The notes under the pieces: generated by a model | Database searches by the model: none | Told to the model about the DNA's origin: nothing | What the model saw: only the letters and a program-made list of their open reading frames with translations | Part shown: one piece after another, positions 25,568 through 33,243 of the stretch | Layout: each line of letters starts with the position of its first letter | Numbering within the stretch: position 1 is the first letter of the stretch | Made by a program: the position numbers and the translations under genes | Assembly (NCBI GenBank): GCA_043783155.1 | Contig: JAYVZS010000003.1 | Coordinates: 1 to 44,224 of the forward strand | DNA from: JAPLDA01 sp043783155 | Lineage (GTDB): Bacteria > Bacteroidota > Bacteroidia > AKYH767-A > 2013-40CM-41-45 | DNA length: 44,224 nucleotides | Reading direction: 5' to 3'

Positions 25568-26860
25568 ATGACTATCCGTCCGGTTTGTACTTTTTTCTAT
25601 CTGCATCGCTTTAAACTTTTGATGCTGCCTCTGTTTTTCCTGTTGTCGAATCCCGTTTTTTCCGACAATAAAAAAGAACTTGAAAGGAAAAAGGAACAGC
25701 TTCGTAAAGACATTGACTATACAAACCAGATGCTGAGCCAGACGAAGAAAAATAAATCAACATCGCTAAGCCAGCTCATCACCCTCAATAAAAAAATTTC
25801 GTACAGGAGTGAACTGATCAATACGATCAGTTATGAAATTAACGGACTTGACAATTCCATCGGCGGCATCAACCGGCATGTAGATTCGCTGGAAAACCGC
25901 ATGGCAATTTTAAAGAAACAGTATGCAGGCATGCTCTACTTCGCCTATAAAAACCAAACTTCTTATTCACGACTTTCATTTATTTTTTCAGCGAGCGATT
26001 TTAACCAGGCCTATAAACGTTTGAAATACCTTCAGCAACTTAGCGCCTACCGGGTTGAGCAGCGTAATCTCATTGAACAGACACAGGATTCGCTCGTTGT
26101 ACGAAAAAATGATTTACTGGGAGTAAGAACCGACAAGACACATTTGTTGACATCACAAGAGAAGGAGAAAAAAAATCTTGACGTTGAAAAAAAAGAACAG
26201 GTTTCCGTTTTAAACAACCTGACCTCACGCGAGAAAAAACTTCGTACCGACCTGAAAGAGAAACAAAAACAGGAAGAAAAACTTAGCCATGCAATTGAAG
26301 ACATCATCCGGAAAGAAATTGAATCGGCTAAACTTGCTGCCCGGAAAAAATCTTCTTCCACATTAACAGCGAGTGTAAGTAAAAAACCGGAGACAATCAC
26401 TTCGTCGATCGCGCTTACCTCTACACCTGAAGCGATGAAGCTGAGCAACGATTTCGCAAGCAACAAAGGAAAACTGCCGTGGCCGGTTGACCAGGGATTT
26501 ATCACCAGCACGTTCGGCAGGCATTCTCACCCGATATGGAAAGATGTAATCGTTAATAACAACGGCGTTGACATCAATTCACAAAAAGGAGCAAAGGCGC
26601 GGGCCATTTTCGATGGGAAAGTTATTCGTGTCATCATGATCGTTGATAAATATGCTGTACTTGTTCAACATGGTGAATACTTCACGCTCTATTCAAACCT
26701 AAGAGATGTGTATGTGAAAGCAGGGGAAAGAGTGATTACGAAACAAACCCTTGGTCTTGTTCAAACCGATGATGATGAGGGGAAAACAGAAGTTCACCTG
26801 GAAATATGGAAAGGCAGCAATAAAATGGATCCGGAAAACTGGATCATGGCAAAGAGATAG
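25568..26860 (+). CDS. EnvC-like murein hydrolase activator, degenerate M23 domain
   Basis: A 430-residue exported protein. A signal peptide (~1-32, ending NPVFS) is followed by a long coiled coil (~34-264), a short linker, and a C-terminal LytM/M23 domain (~305-430). In that domain the zinc ligands of active M23 peptidases are mostly lost: the first His of HxxxD is Asn331 (NNGVDI, Asp335 kept), the YxHL His is Asn377 (LYSNL), and HxH is EVH (408-410). This matches EnvC/NlpD-type proteins, which activate amidases to split septal peptidoglycan rather than cutting it themselves. ATG at 25568 is chosen over 25490, which lies inside a hairpin. Its amidase partner is not in the window. Confidence 0.85.
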   Translation: MTIRPVCTFFYLHRFKLLMLPLFFLLSNPVFSDNKKELERKKEQLRKDIDYTNQMLSQTKKNKSTSLSQLITLNKKISYRSELINTISYEINGLDNSIGGINRHVDSLENRMAILKKQYAGMLYFAYKNQTSYSRLSFIFSASDFNQAYKRLKYLQQLSAYRVEQRNLIEQTQDSLVVRKNDLLGVRTDKTHLLTSQEKEKKNLDVEKKEQVSVLNNLTSREKKLRTDLKEKQKQEEKLSHAIEDIIRKEIESAKLAARKKSSSTLTASVSKKPETITSSIALTSTPEAMKLSNDFASNKGKLPWPVDQGFITSTFGRHSHPIWKDVIVNNNGVDINSQKGAKARAIFDGKVIRVIMIVDKYAVLVQHGEYFTLYSNLRDVYVKAGERVITKQTLGLVQTDDDEGKTEVHLEIWKGSNKMDPENWIMAKR

Positions 26861-26942
26861 AGCCAAGAACCCACTAAGACCCAAGACCAAAGAACACTCT
26901 TCAAAACCTGATTCGTAAATTCGTACTCAATTCGTCATTCGC
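26861..26942. repeat. Degenerate short-word repeats after the EnvC-like gene
   Basis: Two runs follow the stop codon. At 26861-26890 AAGA(C)CC/CAAGACC-type words recur; at 26911-26942 the word ATTCGT occurs three times plus one ATTCGC. Neither codes for protein. They resemble the (GAGTCAA)6 run at 21169. Confidence 0.55.
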
Positions 26943-26972
26943 TACAGGAATTCCTTTCTCCCAACTATTTAT

Positions 26973-26980
26973 TACATTTG
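26973..26980 (+). promoter_or_regulatory. -7 element for tatA
   Basis: TACATTTG followed by CACC matches TAnnTTTG, a common Bacteroidota form. It lies 40 bases before the tatA ATG. No TTG is at the expected upstream spacing. Confidence 0.5.
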
Positions 26981-27019
26981 CACCTGTAAGTCCATTAAGG
27001 ACTGAATAAATAAAACAAC

Positions 27020-27205
27020 ATGACTATCAGCATTCTTCTCGGCATTCTTGGCGGACAGGAAGTACTTATCATTGCCATACTTGTACTCTTAATGTTTGGC
27101 GGCAAAAAAATTCCTGAATTGATGAAGGGACTTGGAAAGGGCATCAAAGAATTTAAAGATGCAAAAGACGGAACTGATGAGCATAAGGAAGAAGAGAAGA
27201 AATAG
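27020..27205 (+). CDS. tatA: Sec-independent translocase TatA/TatE component
   Basis: A 61-residue membrane protein forming the pore-like component of the twin-arginine translocase, which exports folded proteins. It has a short periplasmic N-terminus, one membrane helix (EVLIIAILVLLMFGG), the FGGKKIPEL hinge, an amphipathic helix (MKGLGKGIKEFKDA) and a charged tail. The FG pair and Pro after the helix are family hallmarks. It has its own promoter element. It ends 14 bases before a convergent minus-strand gene. tatC is not in the window. Confidence 0.93.
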   Translation: MTISILLGILGGQEVLIIAILVLLMFGGKKIPELMKGLGKGIKEFKDAKDGTDEHKEEEKK

Positions 27206-27219
27206 CTTTCTTTAAATTT

Positions 27220-27492
27220 TTATTTTGTAGACCGTACGCGAACAATTTCCTTCAGGGGTATTTTTTCATGATGTTGCGATTCTGATATCGCTTTTATATC
27301 CTTGTTCTCCAATGCTTCCGTGAGTTTTCTTCCTTTTTGAACGCAGACAAAATATACATCTTTTACCTGCACCGACTGCAAAGACGATTCGTCGTCAACA
27401 TCAACAAACAACCAACCTACCTTTCTTTTGTTGTTGACAAGATAGAGTGTGGCGATTTTATTCAGGTGTGGTAAAATTTCCTCGAATTTCAT
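27220..27492 (-). CDS. Small hypothetical protein
   Basis: A 90-residue protein that I do not recognise. The first half is beta-rich (IATLYLVNNKRKVGWLFVDVDD, then VKDVYFVCVQ), the second half charged and helical, ending KIPLKEIVRVRST. A small beta-barrel is possible but unproven. ATG at 27492 is chosen because it begins 10 bases beyond the stop of the upstream gene; a further in-frame start would overlap that gene by 29 bases. The pair is likely one transcription unit. Confidence 0.5.
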   Translation of the reverse strand: MKFEEILPHLNKIATLYLVNNKRKVGWLFVDVDDESSLQSVQVKDVYFVCVQKGRKLTEALENKDIKAISESQHHEKIPLKEIVRVRSTK

Positions 27493-27502
27493 TTCGTGTC
27501 TG

Positions 27503-27829
27503 TTAGAAATTGTGATAAATAATTGAAACAATCTTTTCTTCCATCACTTCTTCGGCTTCCCTGCTCCTCTTTTTTCCTTCAATGTGAGCAGTAATGTCGA
27601 TGCGTGTGAGACTTTTATCAATACTTGATAATTCAAATAAAATGTGTTTGGGAGTACGGTACCAATTACCGCTTCTGAATACCATCAGAAGTCTGTTTTG
27701 TTCATCAAAATTTTTAATCAGAAATCGCTTTTTAATCAGAATTTCTCTTAGTTTTGAGATGACATCTGTGAAGTTCGATTTAAACAATGCTGTTTCCATT
27801 CCAGTTCGATTCAGACAATTCAATTCCAT
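27503..27829 (-). CDS. Small hypothetical protein, first gene of an opposing pair
   Basis: A 108-residue protein without recognised domain, signal peptide or membrane helix. It reads as an alpha/beta protein: a helix-rich start (NFTDVISKLREILIKK), strands FDEQNRLLMVFRSGNWYRTPKHILFELSS and RIDITAHIEG, then a C-terminal helix (EAEEVMEEKIVSIIYHNF). The start is uncertain: the frame stays open back to a TTG at 27985 (160 residues), but ATG at 27829 gives a compact domain. With the 90-residue gene it runs against the surrounding envelope cluster. Confidence 0.5.
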   Translation of the reverse strand: MELNCLNRTGMETALFKSNFTDVISKLREILIKKRFLIKNFDEQNRLLMVFRSGNWYRTPKHILFELSSIDKSLTRIDITAHIEGKKRSREAEEVMEEKIVSIIYHNF

Positions 27830-28350
27830 AAAGCGAAATGCTTTAAGCAAGAGTAGTTCGTACGTGGTGTGGTGAGAGGGTGGGTAAAATCTGCTGTTCG
27901 TGGTAGATTCAGCAGCGTCTAATAAGTGTATAAAGACATTACAATTATAATCGTATAAGACAATTTTGTCTAACAATTTCGGCAAAATGCTGAATACTCC
28001 TTATGAACAGCCTGTGTGATTGGGCAAACGAAGCAAATCCGCCTCAAAATTCAAATGGAATATCTTCTTTACCAATTGAAGCATCCCTTCCTCCAAACAA
28101 GAATAGCTATCTACCAAGTAAATGAAATTTCTGAAAACCAGTTCTGATACTATACCCGTAACCCGTGAAATGTTAAATTAAATGAGTCAGAAAAATCATT
28201 TTTATTCGTTTTTGTAAGGATTTTGAGGTTTTCATTTAACTTCACCATCCCTTTTTCGTTATATTATAAAACATTAGACTATTATTCTATTTTTGCCGTT
28301 ACAGTGTTGTTTCGGACTGTATAGAAATTTGAAAAATCGCCGAAAGAGAA
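27830..28350. other. Spacer before the mltD-type gene
   Basis: The first ~155 bases may be coding if the upstream hypothetical gene starts at the TTG at 27985. They include the short palindrome AGACAATTTTGTCT near 27958. The remaining ~365 bases show no gene and hold a -7 element at 28288-28295. Confidence 0.45.
28288..28295 (+). promoter_or_regulatory. -7 element for the lytic transglycosylase gene
   Basis: TATTTTTG followed by CC matches TAnnTTTG. It lies 56 bases before the ATG at 28351. No TTG is well spaced upstream. Confidence 0.5.
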
Positions 28351-30012
28351 ATGAAGAAATTGCCGACATTTATAAAGAGTGCCTCATTGGTTTTGACAAT
28401 GTTGTGTTTGCTATTTGGAAAAGCGGGCGCGCAGCAGGACAATGACGTTCCGCAAACGGTTGCCCCGGCGAATTATGATCCGATTGCTGCTATGCTCGAC
28501 AGTCTTGTGAACCTCAATTATATTCAACGGTTGAATTTTGCTTCGGCAGGAACGCAACAGAATAATAATTTCCAGCCGTATGAAGTTCCTACTTATGCGG
28601 ATGACATTTACAGAAAACGCATTCAGAAAATTCAGACGCCAATTCCGCTCACCTACAATATGCAGATCAAAGAATACATCGACATGTATGCGGTGAGAAA
28701 ACGTGCATTAACTGAACGTGTAATGGGTTTATCCAATTTGTATTTTCCATTGTATGAACAAATTCTTGATCAGCAGGGTTTGCCGCTTGAATTCAAATAT
28801 TTGTCGATTGTAGAATCTGCGTTAAATCCGATGGCTGTTTCACGTGTTGGAGCAACCGGCTTGTGGCAGTTTATGCTCAACACCGGAAAGATGTACAACC
28901 TCAAAGTAAATTCTTTTATCGACGAACGAAGAGATCCGGTAAAAGCAACGTATGCTGCTTGTGAATATTTCAAAAACATGTATGCGATATACCACGACTG
29001 GTTGCTTGTGATTGCAGCATACAATTGCGGGGCAGGAAATGTGAACAAAGCAATTGCACGTTCAGGTGGCAAAACAACATTTTGGGAAATCAGTCCTTAT
29101 CTTCCGAAAGAAACACGAGGGTATGTTCCGGCATTCATTGCTGTTACCTACCTGATGAATTATCCTGCTGAACACAACCTCACGTCTGTTCCTCCTGTGA
29201 TCAGTTACTTTGAAGCGGATACGGTAATGGTGGATCAGAAGATTTCGTTGCATGAAATTGCTGATGCGACCGGTTTGCCGGTTGAACTGTTAAGCTATCT
29301 GAATCCTATTTATAAAAAAGGTATTATTCCTGACGGCGATGAATCGTATGTGTTGAGATTGCCTTCCAACAAAATCAATGCGTACTTAGTGAATCTCGAA
29401 AATATTTTCAAACCGACAGAACCTGATGCTGAAGCGATGACTACACAGGATGACGGTTCTCCGCTCGATCCGACTACATACGTCAGCAAAGTGGTAAAGA
29501 AATATCACACCGTAAAAAAAGGAGAGCATCTTGCCTCTATTGCCAATCGTTACAATTGCTCAACTCAGGATTTGAAGAGATGGAACAAATTGAGAAGTCT
29601 TAAACTTCACTCCGGACAAAAACTCCTCGTATTTGTAGCAAGCAAACAAAAGAACGAATTGAAAGCGTCTGCAAAAACTGCTGAACCCTTAAGCACTGCG
29701 CAAAACAAGGAGTCAAACGGGCCTTCGAACACAAAGAAAGCCGATAGCAGTTTAACCGCTTCAAAAGCATCTGATCATTCTGATACCTCTGTTTCTTCTG
29801 ACGTAAACAACAACGTTCCCTCGCACGCAAATTCAAAAGACAATGCAAAGCATGGTAAGTTTGTTTATCACATTGTTCAACCGGGAGATACATTATGGAA
29901 TATCGCGAACCGATACGAAGGTGTAACTGTTGAGGAACTAAAATCCATTAACCGGTTAGTTTCAAATGATCTTAAACCAGGAACAAAATTGAAAGTGTTG
30001 GTCGGGAGTTGA
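28351..30012 (+). CDS. mltD: Membrane-bound lytic murein transglycosylase D type (SLT + two LysM)
   Basis: A 553-residue exported peptidoglycan lytic transglycosylase. The signal peptide (1-27) ends GKAGA, without a lipobox. The SLT domain (~130-280) has YLSIVESALNP with catalytic Glu155, SRVGATGLWQFM and IAAYNCGAGNVNKAI. Two LysM domains follow: ~380-425 (YHTVKKGEHLASIANRYNC) and ~505-550 (YHIVQPGDTLWNIANRY), separated by a Ser/Lys/Asn-rich linker (~430-500). LysM binds N-acetylglucosamine chains and the SLT domain cleaves them, leaving 1,6-anhydro ends. Domain order fits MltD. It has its own promoter and a clear terminator, and sits with EnvC-like and tatA genes in the envelope cluster. Confidence 0.92.
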   Translation: MKKLPTFIKSASLVLTMLCLLFGKAGAQQDNDVPQTVAPANYDPIAAMLDSLVNLNYIQRLNFASAGTQQNNNFQPYEVPTYADDIYRKRIQKIQTPIPLTYNMQIKEYIDMYAVRKRALTERVMGLSNLYFPLYEQILDQQGLPLEFKYLSIVESALNPMAVSRVGATGLWQFMLNTGKMYNLKVNSFIDERRDPVKATYAACEYFKNMYAIYHDWLLVIAAYNCGAGNVNKAIARSGGKTTFWEISPYLPKETRGYVPAFIAVTYLMNYPAEHNLTSVPPVISYFEADTVMVDQKISLHEIADATGLPVELLSYLNPIYKKGIIPDGDESYVLRLPSNKINAYLVNLENIFKPTEPDAEAMTTQDDGSPLDPTTYVSKVVKKYHTVKKGEHLASIANRYNCSTQDLKRWNKLRSLKLHSGQKLLVFVASKQKNELKASAKTAEPLSTAQNKESNGPSNTKKADSSLTASKASDHSDTSVSSDVNNNVPSHANSKDNAKHGKFVYHIVQPGDTLWNIANRYEGVTVEELKSINRLVSNDLKPGTKLKVLVGS

Positions 30013-30033
30013 TTCCATCCATTATCTCATTTT

Positions 30034-30066
30034 GAAAGCATCCCAACTAACGGCGGGGTGCTTTTT
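30034..30066 (+). terminator. Intrinsic terminator of the transglycosylase gene
   Basis: AAAGCATCCC (30035-30044) pairs with GGGGTGCTTT (30055-30064) through one T-G pair, with a 10-base loop, and ends in TTTTT. It starts 22 bases after the stop codon. Confidence 0.85.
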
Positions 30067-30133
30067 CATTTTAAAGACATCTTCAACTGGCAGAATTTTT
30101 ATACTTTTGAAATCCAAACAGAAAAAAATATCC

Positions 30134-31030
30134 ATGAAAAAAATAATCGTGTTGCTTGGTTTAGTCGTGATATTCCATTCGATTTCATTTTCTCAAATTC
30201 TTCCTAACGCCGGTTTTGAAAACTGGACTGGTTTCGGATTATACGAAATGCCGGATTCATGGAAGACCACCGACAGTATTTCTACTGGACAGGGATTGCA
30301 GCATAGTGCGTCAAAAGAACTAACGGATATACACGGAGGATCCTTCGCGTTAAAACTAAATCCGTTTACATACTTTTCATTTGCCATTCCGGGCGCCGCC
30401 TCCAACGGTGCAATCAATGCTTCCACCTACCAGGTAATTGGCGGATCGCCTGATACCGTTCGACATGCAACTCTGGATGGCTGGTATAAATTTTCTCCTA
30501 CCGGCGGTGATTCAGTTATTGTTTCTATCGCGATGTATAAATGGAACGGCACATCAAGAGACCTGGTAGGCGCGGGCGAATTTAAAGACACCACTTCTAC
30601 GACTGCTTACACTTCATTTTCCGTGAACATTAACTATTACTCGCCTGCTGTTCCTGATTCCATGTTGATCATTCTTTACGCAGGATCGCGCGTACTTGCA
30701 ACGTCACATATCGGCACAACACTTCTTATTGATGATCTCTCCTTCAGTGGCGTTGTAGGCACGCACGAAATTTACAACATCGTGAATGCCATTCGTGTGT
30801 TTCCGATTCCGGCCATCAATGAATTAAATGTTCAGGTCGATCTAAAACATAACATTCATTCCTCCTTTGAAATTCTGGATGTAAGCGGAAAAAGAATATT
30901 GGTTCATGATATGAAATCAACGGACGAAAAAATTGACATCAGCGGATTAACCAACGGAAATTATTTCTACCATCTTCTTGATGAACTTGGAACCAAACTT
31001 AGTATTGGGAAATTTACAGTGAACAAATAG
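30134..31030 (+). CDS. T9SS-secreted protein with a carbohydrate-module-like domain
   Basis: A 298-residue secreted protein. Signal peptide ~1-21 (ends SISFSQ). The mature start NAGFENWTG...MPDSWKTTDS is the pattern of the Bacteroidota PCMD-type domain, a beta-sandwich suspected to bind carbohydrate. It runs to ~220 and ends with TTLLIDDLSFSG. The last ~75 residues (VFPIPAINELNVQV to the end) are a T9SS sorting domain, so the protein is displayed or released outside. ATG at 30134 is chosen; an upstream in-frame start would begin inside the preceding gene's terminator. No catalytic residues can be named. Confidence 0.8.
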   Translation: MKKIIVLLGLVVIFHSISFSQILPNAGFENWTGFGLYEMPDSWKTTDSISTGQGLQHSASKELTDIHGGSFALKLNPFTYFSFAIPGAASNGAINASTYQVIGGSPDTVRHATLDGWYKFSPTGGDSVIVSIAMYKWNGTSRDLVGAGEFKDTTSTTAYTSFSVNINYYSPAVPDSMLIILYAGSRVLATSHIGTTLLIDDLSFSGVVGTHEIYNIVNAIRVFPIPAINELNVQVDLKHNIHSSFEILDVSGKRILVHDMKSTDEKIDISGLTNGNYFYHLLDELGTKLSIGKFTVNK

Positions 31031-31113
31031 TTGATGGTATAAACCGATCGTGCCAAAAACTTCGTCACTTAATCACTTCGTTACTTTCCCGGAATACGAA
31101 CACAACTAAAAAA

Positions 31114-32343
31114 TCAATCCTGCTGATTTTCCAACCCCGAAGCATCACCCTCTTTGAAAAAATAATTCGGGTAACGCTTGAAGTGAAGTTCTTTTACTTT
31201 GGTGATAAGTTTTGCCCGGAGTTCCTCTATGTTAACTCTGTTTGTCGCAGAAATAAAAACACATGTTCCTTCCATTTTTGAAATCCAGGATTTCTTCAAA
31301 TCTTCCAGTGACATGTTTTCTTTTTTTACCGGAGTAAGATCATCTTCCTCTTTTGGAATGTGATGGTAGGCATCTATTTTGTTGAAGACAATCAAAGTCG
31401 GTTTATCGGTTGCTTTAATATCCACCAGCGTTTGATTTACGATGTTGATCTGATCTTCAAAATTCGGATGAGAAATATCCACGACGTGAACAAGAATGTC
31501 GGCTTCGCGAACTTCATCGAGTGTTGATTTGAATGATTCAATCAGATCGTGCGGCAACTTCCTTATAAAGCCGACAGTATCGGATAATAAAAACGGAATA
31601 TTCTCGTACACAATCTTTCTCACAGTGGTATCAAGCGTGGCGAACAATTTATTTTCGGCAAACACATCACTCTTACTCAACAGGTTCATCAATGTTGATT
31701 TGCCCACATTCGTATAACCAACCAATGCGACACGAATCATTTCTCCGCGCTGCTTACGCTGTGTCGCGCTTTGTTTATCAATGGTGAGAAGTTTCTCTTT
31801 CAGTTTTGATATCTTGTCGTTGATTGCACGTCTGTCCGTTTCAATTTCACTTTCACCCGGACCGCGCATTCCGATTCCTCCTCGTTGTTTCTCCAGGTGA
31901 GTCCACATGCGGGTTAGGCGGGGAAGCAGATATTTGTATTGTGCCAACTCAACCTGTGCTTTCGATTGCGCTGAGCGTGCGCGTTTCGCAAATATGTCGA
32001 GAATGAGATTGTTGCGGTCAAGTACGCGGCACTCGAGCACTTTTTCAATATTACGAATTTGGGAACCGCTCAGTTCATCATCAAAAATCGCGATGTCTGT
32101 TTTATTCGCTTTGATAAATTCTTTGATCTCATTCAGCTTACCGCTTCCGATAAATGTTTTTGAATCGGGATGATCGAGCCGTTGAACAAATCTTTTCACT
32201 GTTGCCGCTCCCGCAGTTTCCGCAAGAAACGCCAGCTCATCCATGAATTCACGCAATTGATTTTCGTTTTGCGAACGGTGAATGAGGCCGATCAATACAG
32301 CTGTTTCATTTTTTTTATCGGTGGGAGAAGGAGTATGAGGCAC
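31114..32343 (-). CDS. hflX: GTPase HflX
   Basis: A 409-residue cytosolic translational GTPase that binds the 50S subunit and splits or rescues stalled ribosomes. The N-terminal HflX domain (~15-200) contains GSGKLNEI and the glycine-rich signature RGGIGMRGPGESEIETDRR (~154-172). The G domain follows: GYTNVGKST (209-217), DTVGFI, FNKID and ISAT. A ~45-residue acidic insertion (EEDDLTPVKKENMSLEDLK) lies between the NKID and ISAT motifs. The start is GTG; no ATG lies before the conserved N-terminal domain. It runs minus, ahead of no obvious partner; the cytochrome gene lies upstream on the same strand with 93 bases between. Confidence 0.94.
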   Translation of the reverse strand: MPHTPSPTDKKNETAVLIGLIHRSQNENQLREFMDELAFLAETAGAATVKRFVQRLDHPDSKTFIGSGKLNEIKEFIKANKTDIAIFDDELSGSQIRNIEKVLECRVLDRNNLILDIFAKRARSAQSKAQVELAQYKYLLPRLTRMWTHLEKQRGGIGMRGPGESEIETDRRAINDKISKLKEKLLTIDKQSATQRKQRGEMIRVALVGYTNVGKSTLMNLLSKSDVFAENKLFATLDTTVRKIVYENIPFLLSDTVGFIRKLPHDLIESFKSTLDEVREADILVHVVDISHPNFEDQINIVNQTLVDIKATDKPTLIVFNKIDAYHHIPKEEDDLTPVKKENMSLEDLKKSWISKMEGTCVFISATNRVNIEELRAKLITKVKELHFKRYPNYFFKEGDASGLENQQD

Positions 32344-32436
32344 TGAAAGAAATTATAAATGGTGAATTATAAATGATGAATGAGAAGAATTTTAATCACA
32401 GTAAAAATTAATCAACATACAAAACAAATCCGCGAA

Positions 32437-33075
32437 TCAATTTGATTTTCCTCTTAATGTAACAACATACGCAGCGACAGCATTTATTTCTTCATCACTT
32501 AAAGCACCTATGAAAGCCGGCATCTTGCTTTTGCTTCCTTCTTTCACTAATTGAGAAATCAGCGAAGATGAAAGCGAAGATGACGAAAGATCTGCAGCAT
32601 CACGATATTTTTTCTTTCCATCCAAACCATGACACATCGCACAGTTTGCGACAAACGTTTTAATACCTAAAGAGGGAGCATCAACAGCAATACCGTGTAC
32701 GACAACATTGTTTGGAATAAATGGTTTGTTCTTTGAAGCCTCAGCCAATCCGTATACTCCAACCAGGATGACAAATGAAAGCAATGCTAATGCTTTGTTC
32801 TTTTTCTTAAACCCGATAACAGACAACGGAATCACCACCAGAACACCAACAAGTTTTACAATATGCAGCATTTTAATCGCCCCGAGGATCACAAATAACC
32901 AGATGCCGGTAACGAGAAACAGGGTACTGATGATCATCTCAATCACCTTTGTTGCTTTCGTGAATTTTTCAAGCGCTGAAACATTCGAAAACAACAAAAT
33001 GGTTTTGATGAGATAGATCAGCAGAAAAAGATTGACTACAACAATGTGAATGGTGGCAAGTACGGCTGAATTCAT
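32437..33075 (-). CDS. SirB-like membrane domain fused to cytochrome c
   Basis: A 212-residue membrane-anchored cytochrome. Residues ~1-115 form four membrane helices resembling the SirB-type domain (LFLLIYLIKTILLF, VIEMIISTLFLVTGIWLF, LVGVLVVIPLSVIGFKKKNKALALL). The C-terminal ~80 residues are a class I cytochrome c: heme-binding CAMCH (Cys145-His149) and an axial Met185 in KMPAFIGALSDEEINAVAAYV. It is a small electron carrier of the respiratory chain facing the periplasm. ATG at 33075 is preferred to a TTG two codons earlier. It is divergent from the amidohydrolase gene; no oxidase or cytochrome-maturation gene is nearby. Confidence 0.87.
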   Translation of the reverse strand: MNSAVLATIHIVVVNLFLLIYLIKTILLFSNVSALEKFTKATKVIEMIISTLFLVTGIWLFVILGAIKMLHIVKLVGVLVVIPLSVIGFKKKNKALALLSFVILVGVYGLAEASKNKPFIPNNVVVHGIAVDAPSLGIKTFVANCAMCHGLDGKKKYRDAADLSSSSLSSSLISQLVKEGSKSKMPAFIGALSDEEINAVAAYVVTLRGKSN

Positions 33076-33243
33076 GAACAATGAGTTTATGCGACCAAAA
33101 GTAAAGAATTCTTTCTTTACGCTCTTTGAAAAAATTGAGGTAAAAAAGCCGACAACGGTTAGGTCGATTTTTCAACGTTAAGGTTCGCTTAACTTTTTTA
33201 TTCTCAAAGTTTCTTTACATTCGTCACTCTCAAAAGAATCCTC

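Noticed and set aside
27220..27985. Toxin-antitoxin pair
   Set aside because: The size and abutting order fit, but no toxin or antitoxin motif, DNA-binding domain or operator could be seen.
30032..30133. Earlier start for the T9SS protein after mltD
   Set aside because: It overlaps the terminator at 30034-30066 and would precede the signal peptide by 34 residues.
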